NCBI RefSeq assembly: GCF_002222655.1
Contig: NZ_CP022423.1
Location: 2,976,001 to 3,040,000, forward strand
Direction of reading: 5' to 3'
Origin: Vitreoscilla filiformis
GTDB lineage: Bacteria > Pseudomonadota > Gammaproteobacteria > Burkholderiales > Burkholderiaceae_C
Length of the DNA: 64,000 nt
A program made the translations under genes and the position numbers. Positions 7,887 through 15,608 of this stretch are shown here, in pieces; position 1 is the stretch's first letter, and the number at the start of each line of letters is the position of its first letter. The notes beneath the pieces are model-generated. The model did not search any database, had not been told where the DNA came from, and worked only from the letters and a program-made list of their open reading frames with translations.

Positions 7887-8918
7887 ATGGAAGACCTCGA
7901 CACCCGCGTCCTGCGCGCCGCCCTCACCTGGCAACAAGCCGGCCAGCCCGCCGTGCTGGTGACGGTGGCCCGCACCTGGGGCTCCTCGCCTCGCCCGCCC
8001 GGCTCGCTCATGGCGATCCAGGGGCAAGGTTGGGTGGTCGGCTCGGTGTCGGGGGGGTGCATCGAGGATGACTTGATCGCCCGCATCCACGCCGAAGGCA
8101 TCGAAGCGGTGTGCGCGAGGGGGCGCCCAGCCGTGCTGCGCTACGGCGTCTCCGCCGAACAAGCGCGGCGCTTTGGGCTGCCCTGCGGCGGCACGGTCGA
8201 ACTGGTGCTAGAGCCGCTGGGCGCGCACAGCCGACTGGCCGAGTTGCTGGCCGCCCGCCAGCAACGCCAAGCGCTGTGCCGCGAGCTGGATCTCCACAGC
8301 GGCGCCGTCACCCTGCGCCCCGCCACGCCGCAGGATGAACCGGGCATCGTCGGCGAGCGCCTGCTCACGCCCTTTGGCCCGCCGGTGCGGCTGATCGTCA
8401 TCGGGGCGGGCGATCTTTCGCGCTTTGTGTGTGAGATGGCGCTCGGGCTGGGTTTCGAACTGATCGTGTGTGACCCCCGCGAGGAACAGGCCCAGGGCTG
8501 GGCGTTCGGCGGCGAGCTGCCCGGCGTCACCCTCACCCGCGAGATGCCGGACGACTGTGTGCAACGCCTGCAACCCGATGCGCGCACCGCCGTCATCGCC
8601 CTCACCCACGACCCGAAGTTGGACGACTTGGCGCTGATGGACGCCTTGGCCACCCCGGCGTTTTACGTCGGCGCCATTGGCTCGCGGCGCAACAGCGAGC
8701 AGCGCCGGGCGCGGCTGCGCGAACACTTCGATGTGCCGGACACCGCGCTGGCGCGGCTGCGCGGCCCGGCGGGGCTGTTCATCGGCAGCAAAACGCCGGC
8801 GGAGATTGCGCTGTCCATCCTGGCGGAAGTGGTGGCGGCCAAGAACGGGGTGACGCTCTCGGATCAAGCCAGCGTGGCGACGGCCAAGGCGATGCGGGAA
8901 GCGCTCACTTGCGCGTGA
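7887..8918 (+). CDS. XdhC/CoxI-family molybdenum cofactor insertion protein
   Basis: Maturation factor, 343 aa, that in this family protects and sulfurates the molybdenum cofactor before handing it to a xanthine-oxidase-type enzyme. The N-terminal XdhC/CoxI domain shows SSPRPPGSLMAI and SVSGGCIEDD. The C-terminal Rossmann domain begins VIGAGDLSRFVCEMA and ends with GPAGLFIGSKTPAEIALSI. It serves the oxidoreductase genes just upstream. Its last codons (gcGTGA) resemble the start region of the MocA-like gene at 18406, the gene that normally follows it; the RM island lies between them. Confidence 0.9.
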   Translation: MEDLDTRVLRAALTWQQAGQPAVLVTVARTWGSSPRPPGSLMAIQGQGWVVGSVSGGCIEDDLIARIHAEGIEAVCARGRPAVLRYGVSAEQARRFGLPCGGTVELVLEPLGAHSRLAELLAARQQRQALCRELDLHSGAVTLRPATPQDEPGIVGERLLTPFGPPVRLIVIGAGDLSRFVCEMALGLGFELIVCDPREEQAQGWAFGGELPGVTLTREMPDDCVQRLQPDARTAVIALTHDPKLDDLALMDALATPAFYVGAIGSRRNSEQRRARLREHFDVPDTALARLRGPAGLFIGSKTPAEIALSILAEVVAAKNGVTLSDQASVATAKAMREALTCA

Positions 8919-8942
8919 ACGCCCACGCGGCGCAGCGTTCCC

Positions 8943-10412
8943 TCACGCCGCCACGCTTTTGGGCAGGCCCGCCGCCACGTCCCGAAACGCCGCCAGCGCC
9001 GCTTCCAGGTGCTCGATGATTTCTTGCTGCAACACGTCGGGCGGGGGCAGGTCGTCGAGGTTGTCCAGGGTGTTGTCCTTCAGCCAGAACAGATCCAAGC
9101 TGGCTTTGTCACGCGCCACCAAGTCCTCGTAGCTGAAGAACTTGAAGCGCTCGGTGGCCATGCGCAGGTGGCGGTCGGCGGGGTTGTAGCAGCGGATGAA
9201 ATCCTGCAAATCCTCGGCCTTGAGCGGGCGGGTTTTGAGGGTGAAGTGCTGGTTGGTGCGCAGGTCGTAGAACCACACGCCTCGGGTGTGGATGCGGCCA
9301 TCCTTGGGCGCGTTGTCGAAGAACACCACGTTGGCCTTCACCCCTTGGGCGTAAAAAATGCCCGTGGGCAGGCGCAAGATGGTGTGAACGTCACAAGTTT
9401 CCAGCAGCTTGCGGCGGATTTTCTCGCCCGCACCGCCCTCGAACAGCACGTTGTCCGGCAGCACCACGGCGGCTTGGCCGTCCACCTTCAGCAGGCTGAC
9501 GATGTGTTGCAGGAAGTTGAGCTGTTTGTTCGAGGTGGTTTCCCAAAAGTCTTGGCGCTCGTAGGTCAGCGCGTCTTTGTCTTCTTCGCCTTCCTCGTTG
9601 GTGATGGTCATGCTGCTCTTCTTGCCGAAGGGCGGGTTGGCCAGCACGTAATCCACCTTGCGCGTGGGTTCAGCAATCAGCGCATCGGAGCGATCCACCG
9701 AAGGCTCCCCGTCCAGCTCGCCAATGTTGTGCAGGAACAGGTTCATCAAGCACATGCGCCGGGTGCCCGGCACGATCTCGTTGCCCCAAAAGGTCTGGTT
9801 GCGCAAGAAGGCTTTTTGGCGTGGGTTGAGCTGCGCGCCGGGGCGGGTCAACCACTGGTAGGCGCCGAGGAAAAAGCCGCCGGTGCCACAGGCCGGGTCG
9901 GCGATGGTTTTCATGGACTCGGGGCGCACGCAGGCCACGATGGCATCGATGAGCACACGCGGCGTGAAGTACTGGCCGGCGCCGCTCTTGGTGTCTTCGG
10001 CGTTCTTTTGCAGCAGGCCTTCGTACAGATCGCCCTTGGTGTCGGCGTCCAGGCTGATCCAGTTTTCGGCGTCGATCATCTGCACCAAGCGGCTGAGTTT
10101 GGCCGGGTCTTGGATCTTGTTTTGCGCCTTGAAGAAGATGGCGCCCAGCATGCCCGGGGCGCTGCCCAGTTTGTGCAGGGTGGCCAGGTAGTGGGCTTCG
10201 AGTGGCTCGCCGGTTTTGCTGCGCAGGCTGGCCCAATCGTGCCCGGCGGGGATGTGGGTTTGGCGGTTGTAGGGCTCTTGCGCGTACTCGTGCGCCAGCT
10301 TGAGGAACAGCAAGTAGGTGAGCTGTTCGAGGTAGTCACCGTAGCCCACGCCGTCATCGCGCAAGGTGTGGCAGAAGTTCCAGACTTTTTGGACGAGGGA
10401 AGAGGCGTTCAT
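8943..10412 (-). CDS. hsdM: type I restriction-modification methyltransferase subunit
   Basis: N6-adenine methylase subunit, 489 aa. It has an N-terminal helical bundle, QYFTPR (147-152), the SAM-binding DPACGTGGF (172-180) and the catalytic NPPFG (259-263). With HsdS it methylates the bipartite target; with HsdR it forms the restriction complex. It is the last gene of the island: its ATG overlaps the stop of the AlbA gene in ATGA. Placing hsdM last, three genes after hsdS, is unusual, since hsdM and hsdS are normally adjacent. Its stop lies 24 bp from the xdhC stop, convergent. Confidence 0.95.
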   Translation of the reverse strand: MNASSLVQKVWNFCHTLRDDGVGYGDYLEQLTYLLFLKLAHEYAQEPYNRQTHIPAGHDWASLRSKTGEPLEAHYLATLHKLGSAPGMLGAIFFKAQNKIQDPAKLSRLVQMIDAENWISLDADTKGDLYEGLLQKNAEDTKSGAGQYFTPRVLIDAIVACVRPESMKTIADPACGTGGFFLGAYQWLTRPGAQLNPRQKAFLRNQTFWGNEIVPGTRRMCLMNLFLHNIGELDGEPSVDRSDALIAEPTRKVDYVLANPPFGKKSSMTITNEEGEEDKDALTYERQDFWETTSNKQLNFLQHIVSLLKVDGQAAVVLPDNVLFEGGAGEKIRRKLLETCDVHTILRLPTGIFYAQGVKANVVFFDNAPKDGRIHTRGVWFYDLRTNQHFTLKTRPLKAEDLQDFIRCYNPADRHLRMATERFKFFSYEDLVARDKASLDLFWLKDNTLDNLDDLPPPDVLQQEIIEHLEAALAAFRDVAAGLPKSVAA

Positions 10413-12379
10413 GGGGTCGAGGGGTCAGAAAGAGGGCCACTTGTAGCGGCGGTGTAGGCCTGGCGCGGGTCACGAGGGGCGGGAAAAGCGGGTTTCAACT
10501 GGCCTTGCGCCACCATGGGGTTGAGGAAGCGCCGCCACAAGTCATCGGCATGGCGGTTGAGCAGATGCGCCAGCACCTGCCGGCCCAGATAGCGCCCCGT
10601 ACACAGGTGCATCACCGTGGCTTGGGTGATTTCTTGGCGCACTTTGCCGGCCTCACGAACGGGCGCAGCCCAGGCCAAGAGCTGCGCTTGCAACGCAGTG
10701 GGCACCTCTGCCCAATGAAGGTAGAGCGCCGAACCCGGCTGCTCTAGAGGTTTGGCTTCCAGCTCTAGAGGTTTGGCGCGTTGCTCTGGAGGTTTGGCGC
10801 CCTGCTCTGGAGGTTGGCCGGGCCGCTCCGGTGGTTGCCCCGCCCCCCGCTCATCTTCAAACAACACCGAGGGCACTTGAATGCGCTGCCAAGGCAAGCG
10901 GTACAGCGTGCCACGTCCGGCGCCCTCGGAGAGCAACAAGCCGTCGCGCACCAGCGCACCCAGCATTTTGGTGAGGTCGGCCGAGTGCGCGATGGTGATG
11001 TGCTTGAGCCGCTCGTGGCTCACCAGCCCTTCCACCTGAGCGGTGATGAGCGCCAGTCGCGGGATTTCTGGCAGCGCCGTGAAGCGCTCGCCCAGCCGCG
11101 CCGTCAAGGCCTGCACGGCGTGTTCGGGCACCAGGCTGCTCATGCGCAACTGCATCAGCGTTTGCTCGGGTTCAGCCTCGGTCAAGAGCGGCGCGCGCCA
11201 GTGTTGGCCGGCCCAGTTGCTGTAAATCTTGGGCAGGCCCGAGCCGGCGTGGTCACCGTAGCCCACCAGTTGAAACATGGTTTGCAAACGGCGGTTGCGG
11301 CAATCGCTGTTGCCGCCCTGAATGGCCAGGGCCGGCGCAATGCGCATGTGGCCGGGGTTGCGAAAACCGAACATGTCCGGCCGCTTCACCACCAGCACAG
11401 AAACCCGCCCGGAGTAGTCGGCGTGGATCAGCGTGTTGGCCAAGGCTTCGCGCAGGGCTTCGTGCACGGGGGTGTCTTCGACGCGCTGGCCGTCTTGCAC
11501 CTGGAAAGGCACTTTGAGATCGGCGGTGAGCTTGGGGTACACCTTGCGGAAGAAGTCATACACGTTGCCTGACCAAGTGCCATCGGGCACCAGCCGGTCA
11601 ATCCAGCGGCGCTCGGCTTTGGCTTCTGGCCGCTCTTGGTAGTCGACCATGTAGTGCGGCAGTTCATCGCGGATGACTTCGGCGCGGCCAAACATCAGCA
11701 AGCCCGCCAGACGCAGGCCGCGCTGGCCGGTTTCGCGGTTCTTGCCAAAAGCGCCGATGCGCTCCAAAAACTCAGGCAACGGCAAGTCTGACCAAACATG
11801 GCCGGCTTTGACGGCGGCAAAGCGATTGCGGTAAGCCGCCACGGTGTCCATGTCCAGATCGCCAAAGTCAAAGCCTTGGAGCACGCGCTCATCGCGTGAG
11901 TCCTCCACCCGTTCGGCCAGCAGGCGGCGCACGGCTTCATCGTCGGCGGGGTAATCGCCTTCGTGGCGGCGCAGGTAGGTGCCGCCCAGGGGGTTGCTGC
12001 CGAGGTGGATGGGGCGTTGCTGCCGGGTGGCGCGGGGCACACGGATGCGCAGCACGGTGCGCCCGTCGATGGTGACGGGGGCCACATCGGCATCACTCAA
12101 CAGGTTGAGGCTGATTTGTTTGCGGTTGTGGAGGTTGTCCCACAGGGCTTTGCGCACGCGCTCGGGGTCGGCCAGCCCGAGTGCCCGGAACTGGCCGCGT
12201 GGTTTTTCCTGCACGCCCAGCAGGATGAAGCCGCCTTCGGTGTTGGCCATGGCGCTGTAGCTTTTCCAAAAGTCGTCGGGCAGCTCACCGCGCCCGTCGC
12301 GCCCTTGTGCGGCCTTGCACTCCAGCTCGACCGACTCGGCCAGGGTGAGCAAGTCCAGTTCTTCGCTGGGGGTGTTCAT
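10409..12379 (-). CDS. Schlafen AlbA_2 domain / ATP-binding protein inside the RM island
   Basis: 656 aa. The N-terminus (about 16-135) is an AlbA_2 domain: ELECKAAQGRDGRGELP, then MANTEGGFILLGVQE and TYLRRHEGDYPA. A GHKL-like HATPase segment follows (ALREALANTLIHADYSG, around 330-345), then winged-helix segments. Such proteins are annotated as transcriptional regulators or ATP-dependent helicase-like proteins and recur in type I RM and defence loci, where their role is unclear. Residues about 511-546 are a proline-rich linker made of five 7-residue repeats, encoded by the 21-bp minisatellite. The start overlaps the DUF1016 stop in ATGA. Confidence 0.88.
   Translation of the reverse strand: MNTPSEELDLLTLAESVELECKAAQGRDGRGELPDDFWKSYSAMANTEGGFILLGVQEKPRGQFRALGLADPERVRKALWDNLHNRKQISLNLLSDADVAPVTIDGRTVLRIRVPRATRQQRPIHLGSNPLGGTYLRRHEGDYPADDEAVRRLLAERVEDSRDERVLQGFDFGDLDMDTVAAYRNRFAAVKAGHVWSDLPLPEFLERIGAFGKNRETGQRGLRLAGLLMFGRAEVIRDELPHYMVDYQERPEAKAERRWIDRLVPDGTWSGNVYDFFRKVYPKLTADLKVPFQVQDGQRVEDTPVHEALREALANTLIHADYSGRVSVLVVKRPDMFGFRNPGHMRIAPALAIQGGNSDCRNRRLQTMFQLVGYGDHAGSGLPKIYSNWAGQHWRAPLLTEAEPEQTLMQLRMSSLVPEHAVQALTARLGERFTALPEIPRLALITAQVEGLVSHERLKHITIAHSADLTKMLGALVRDGLLLSEGAGRGTLYRLPWQRIQVPSVLFEDERGAGQPPERPGQPPEQGAKPPEQRAKPLELEAKPLEQPGSALYLHWAEVPTALQAQLLAWAAPVREAGKVRQEITQATVMHLCTGRYLGRQVLAHLLNRHADDLWRRFLNPMVAQGQLKPAFPAPRDPRQAYTAATSGPLSDPSTP
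10741..10845 (-). repeat. 21-bp in-frame minisatellite, five units
   Basis: Five consecutive 21-bp units begin at 10741, 10762, 10783, 10804 and 10825. On the plus strand each starts GCTCTAGAGG, GCTCTGGAGG or GCTCCGGTGG. On the coding strand each gives a heptad of the form [AG]-[KQ]-P-[PL]-E-x-x. Units 1-3 are closest to each other, so copy number may vary without shifting the frame. Confidence 0.9.
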
Positions 12380-13506
12380 GAGGTCGAGGGGTCAGAAGAT
12401 GGCGGCACAGCGGGCCGGGCTGCCAGCTCGGCCTCCAGGGTTTCGATGCTGGGCAGCACGCTTTGCAAGGTGCTGGGCAGGTGGCGGGTCAGCTCGTAGC
12501 TGGCAATGCCGATGGGCTTGTCGATGCCACGCAAGGCGTATTCGGCCAACACGCTGTCTTTGTTCTGGCACAGCAGCAGGCCGATGGTGGGGGCATCCTG
12601 GGCGTGGCGCAGGGTGTCGTCCACGATGTTGCAATAGAAGTTGAGCTTGCCGGCGTATTCGGGTTTGAAGTCACCCCGTTTGAGTTCAATCACCACAAAA
12701 GCGCGCAGTTTGAGGTGATAGAACAGCAGATCGAGGAAGAACTCGTGCTCACCCAGGGTCAACGGGTACTGCCGGCCCACAAAGGCGAAGCCCTGGCCGA
12801 GTTCGAGCAGGAATTTTTCCAGGTGGCCGATGAGAGCGGTTTCCAACTCACGCTCATGGAAATGGGTTTCGAGGGTGAGGAAGTCGAAGACGTAGGGGTC
12901 TTTGAGCGCCTGGCGCACCAGCTCCGATTGGGACGCGGGCAGGCGCTGGGCAAAGTTGTTCACCAACGCGCCCTGGCCGGTGTGGGCAGCTTGGGCGATC
13001 TGCGTTTGCAGCGTGCTGCGGCTCCAGCCTTGGGCCACCGCTTGTTCCATGTACCAGCGGCGCACCGTCGGGTCTTTCTCTGTTTGCAGCAGCAAGGCGT
13101 GATGCCCCCAGGGCACCTGCCAGAGCAGGCTGGCGGGAGCCCTGGCAGTGGGTGGGGGCGTTTTCGCCACAGCCTGTGGCGAAAAGTCGGCAGGCTCGGG
13201 GTAAGCGCGGGCAAAAGCCACCATGCGATCCAGATTGCGGCTGGAAAAGCCTTTCAACTCGGGCAAGGCGTTGGTCAAGTCCTGCGCCAGCCGGGGAATC
13301 ACGGCTGCGCCCCAGCCTTGCTGGGCTTGGCGGGCGTGCAGCAGTTGGCCGACTTGCCAGTAAAGCCGCACCATTTCAGCGTTGACGGCCAGCACCGCGC
13401 GGGTCTGAGCGTGCTGGATGTGCTGGCGCACTTCAGCCAACAGGTGGGCGTAGTCGGTGGGCGGCAACGGGTTGTTTGTCATCGGTTTTGGGGGATCGTC
13501 ACGCAT
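12376..13506 (-). CDS. DUF1016 (YhcG-like) PD-(D/E)XK nuclease
   Basis: 376 aa. The N-terminal DUF1016 helical domain is recognisable by MVRLYWQVGQLL, LPELKGFSSRNL and PWGHHALLL. The C-terminal nuclease domain has D259 (FFLDLLFYH) and E274-x-K276 (VIELKRGDF), the PD-(D/E)XK pattern. Family members often lie inside or beside type I RM genes; their activity there is not established. I prefer the ATG at 13506 because AAGGTG lies 9 bp before it; it overlaps the hsdS stop by 8 bp. An ATG at 13482 (MTNNP) is the alternative. Confidence 0.88.
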   Translation of the reverse strand: MRDDPPKPMTNNPLPPTDYAHLLAEVRQHIQHAQTRAVLAVNAEMVRLYWQVGQLLHARQAQQGWGAAVIPRLAQDLTNALPELKGFSSRNLDRMVAFARAYPEPADFSPQAVAKTPPPTARAPASLLWQVPWGHHALLLQTEKDPTVRRWYMEQAVAQGWSRSTLQTQIAQAAHTGQGALVNNFAQRLPASQSELVRQALKDPYVFDFLTLETHFHERELETALIGHLEKFLLELGQGFAFVGRQYPLTLGEHEFFLDLLFYHLKLRAFVVIELKRGDFKPEYAGKLNFYCNIVDDTLRHAQDAPTIGLLLCQNKDSVLAEYALRGIDKPIGIASYELTRHLPSTLQSVLPSIETLEAELAARPAVPPSSDPSTS

Positions 13507-15055
13507 TGGGCTGCACCTTGGGTTTGCGTCCGCGTGCCGGTTTGGCGGTTCCTTGCGCAGCCCGCTCGGCCCGAATCCGCTCCAGCAACACACTGGCCGG
13601 CTCATCGTTCGGGTCTTGCGGCACCAATTGCCCGGCAAAAGCAGCGCGCAGGATGTTTTGGCGTTGGGCGGTGGATTGTTGAAGGGCACGATCGATGGCG
13701 GAACCTTGATCCGTCACTGCCGAAAACTGATCGTCCAGAACCCTCGCAATCTCGCATTGCTCCGAAGTTGGCGGTAATGGTACAGGTGTACTGCGCACAT
13801 CTTGCTGATTGATACTTGCCTGATTAACCGCCCATTTTGCGCCTTTAATTAATCGGCTACGACCGATGCCAGAGCCAATGTAGTGCGCAATGAAAGCACC
13901 GGACAATGCGGTCGAAAGTGTTGCTCTCATCATATTCGACTCAAACAAAACACCTTCAAGCTGAAATCCGATCAATAGCGACTTTCCTAGATGCGTCATG
14001 CTATTGACCCGATTGATGACCAGATCACCAGTCACCAAAGAATAGGTCTTGCAAATTGCCTCGTCTGCATCCACAAGATTTAACGCAGATCTATTTCGAT
14101 GCCAGCCAATTTGGTAGTCATCAATGCGAAGAATCGGTGTACCCGAACCGTATTTATCGCTTGGGAGATAGAGTCCGTTTTGCGGGCCGTCACTAATCAG
14201 AGCATCTAAACTAGCCCACACCCACCCTTCCGGCAACGCCGGCAAACCTGTGGTATCCGGCTGCACCGGCTCGGGGTATTTTTTCTGCCAGTCTTTGGGC
14301 GGGGTTTTATCTTGTTCTTTGAACTTGGCTAATTGTTTAGCTTCCCAACGGGCGCGGCGCTCTTGCAAAATGCGTTGCAGCAGTGCGGCGCCGGTTTCGG
14401 CGGGTGGGTTTTGCTGGCGCCAATCTGCCGTCAATGCCCCTTCCACCGCCGATTTCAGCAGCGACTGCCGATATTGCTTGAGCTTTTTCTGCGCCGCCTT
14501 GAGTTCCGCCACCCCCGCATCCAAATCCGACAGCAGCTCTTCAAGTTTGGCGACGATGCGGGTTTGTTCCGACACCGGCGGCAACGGAAATATCTGCGAA
14601 GATAAATCACCTGTTTTCAGGTTATTTATGTTTGATCCTGCCGATAACGCCGAAACCGACTTTCGATACGAAGGCGTTTGAAAGTAATAAAGAAAATATG
14701 AACGCGATAAGAAAAGCGAGGGGCGAATCCCTGTGCAAAAGGCACCAAATGACCCATAGAAATCCCCACCAAGAAACGAACCCGCCTTACCAACAATCTC
14801 CTTACTTCCACTGGAAGACGCAATCACCACATCTCCAAGACGCAATATCTGTTCAGTCGAAACGTTCTCAGCGGGTACATAGACAAGTTCATCGAAGGTA
14901 AGTGCCACGCCAGTAACATTTGTCGCCCTAAGCACCGGCACAAAACCTTCCTTCGGAACATCAGTTGATTGCTCTCGTTTGTAAGTAACTCCACGAATAA
15001 TACGTGCAACATCATCAAGGCTTACACCAATCCAACCATTTGGAACATCACTCAC
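13499..15055 (-). CDS. hsdS: type I restriction specificity subunit
   Basis: 518 aa, with two target recognition domains each followed by a conserved helical spacer: SEQTRIVAKLEELLSDLDAG in the middle and SEQCEIARVLDDQF near the C-terminus. The two TRDs (about 13750-14200 and 14600-15050) are visibly richer in A and T than the spacers and neighbours, as expected for recombined cassettes. The GTG start at 15055 overlaps the stop of the DUF559 frame in GTGA, so translation probably depends on upstream coupling. The C-terminus ends in a basic tail rich in K, R and P. Confidence 0.93.
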   Translation of the reverse strand: MSDVPNGWIGVSLDDVARIIRGVTYKREQSTDVPKEGFVPVLRATNVTGVALTFDELVYVPAENVSTEQILRLGDVVIASSSGSKEIVGKAGSFLGGDFYGSFGAFCTGIRPSLFLSRSYFLYYFQTPSYRKSVSALSAGSNINNLKTGDLSSQIFPLPPVSEQTRIVAKLEELLSDLDAGVAELKAAQKKLKQYRQSLLKSAVEGALTADWRQQNPPAETGAALLQRILQERRARWEAKQLAKFKEQDKTPPKDWQKKYPEPVQPDTTGLPALPEGWVWASLDALISDGPQNGLYLPSDKYGSGTPILRIDDYQIGWHRNRSALNLVDADEAICKTYSLVTGDLVINRVNSMTHLGKSLLIGFQLEGVLFESNMMRATLSTALSGAFIAHYIGSGIGRSRLIKGAKWAVNQASINQQDVRSTPVPLPPTSEQCEIARVLDDQFSAVTDQGSAIDRALQQSTAQRQNILRAAFAGQLVPQDPNDEPASVLLERIRAERAAQGTAKPARGRKPKVQPNA

Positions 15056-15084
15056 GCCACTAACTCCCAATTCATTTCACGCAT
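15050..15084. repeat. 35-bp direct repeat, copy at the hsdS side
   Basis: Matches 15574-15608 in 33 of 35 positions. It encodes the C-terminal MNWELVA of the DUF559 frame and the GTGA overlap into hsdS. The other copy encodes the same MNWELVA end of HsdR. The two copies bound the DUF559/REP segment. Confidence 0.9.
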
Positions 15085-15121
15085 AAACGCACCTTTTGCC
15101 AAGTTCTCCCCTCTCCCCCAG

Positions 15122-15146
15122 CCCCTCTCCCGCAAGGGGAGAGGGG
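15122..15146. repeat. REP-like palindrome, copy 3
   Basis: CCCCTCTCCC and GGGGAGAGGGG around GCAA, inside the tail of the DUF559 frame. Same family as 7733-7755 and 7818-7842. Confidence 0.75.
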
Positions 15147-15179
15147 GGCCGAGCGAAGGGCGGGTGACGGGCATCAAAG

Positions 15180-15204
15180 CCCCTCTCCCCTCGTGGGAGA
15201 GGGG
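15180..15204. repeat. REP-like palindrome, copy 4
   Basis: CCCCTCTCCC and GGGAGAGGGG around a CTCGT-type loop. It differs from the copy at 7818-7842 at essentially one base. Together with copy 3 it makes a two-hairpin unit. Confidence 0.75.
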
Positions 15205-15573
15205 AACCCCCTGCCCTCTACGCTCCAGCACCTCCCAACTCGCACCCAACACCGCTTCTGGTTGCGCCTGCCATTCGCTATTCCACACCCTCAGCACTTC
15301 AAACCCCTGACTACGTAACCATTCATCACGCACCTCATCATGTTCCCGCTGCGACTGATGCTGCCCACCATCCAATTCCACAATGAGCCGAGCGCGCAAA
15401 CAAACAAAATCCGCGATATATCGGCCAATCGGAGTTTGTCGCCGGAACTTGTGCCCCGCAAACCGTTTGGCCCGCAAACACGCCCACAACGGCTGCTCCT
15501 ATGGCGTCTGTTCGCGCCGCAACTCGCGCGCACGCTCGCCCACCCAACGTTCCAGCAACAGCCCAGGCGATGC

Positions 15574-15608
15574 ACTCACGCCACCAACTCCCAATTCATT
15601 TCACCCAT
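15574..15608. repeat. 35-bp direct repeat, copy at the hsdR 3' end
   Basis: Partner of 15050-15084, differing at two positions. It contains the last codons and stop of hsdR and the GTGA overlap into the DUF559 frame. It is probably the ancestral hsdR/hsdS junction. Confidence 0.9.

Larger units (their letters stand above)
15052..15579 (-). pseudogene. DUF559 endonuclease-like gene with in-frame amber codon
   Basis: From the GTG at 15579, which overlaps the hsdR stop in GTGA, the frame reads MSASPGLLLERWVGERAREL and onward, then meets TAG at codon 27 (15501-15499). It resumes in the same frame with EQPLWACLRAKRF, RRQTPIGRYIADFVCLRARL and VELDGGQH, the DUF559 (Vsr-like PD-(D/E)XK) core. Family members usually have a sense codon at the TAG site. 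A TTG at 15489 could restart translation. The last 50 or so residues are translated REP palindromes ending REMNWELVA, copied from the HsdR end. Probably a nonsense pseudogene; stop readthrough is possible. Confidence 0.8.

Noticed and set aside
5360..8101. 913-residue reading frame on the minus strand
   Set aside because: It is a shadow of the oxidoreductase genes on the plus strand: high GC at third positions produces long antisense frames, and it matches no family.
10741..10845. CRISPR-like array in the 21-bp repeats
   Set aside because: The repeats are contiguous with no spacers and lie in frame inside a coding sequence.
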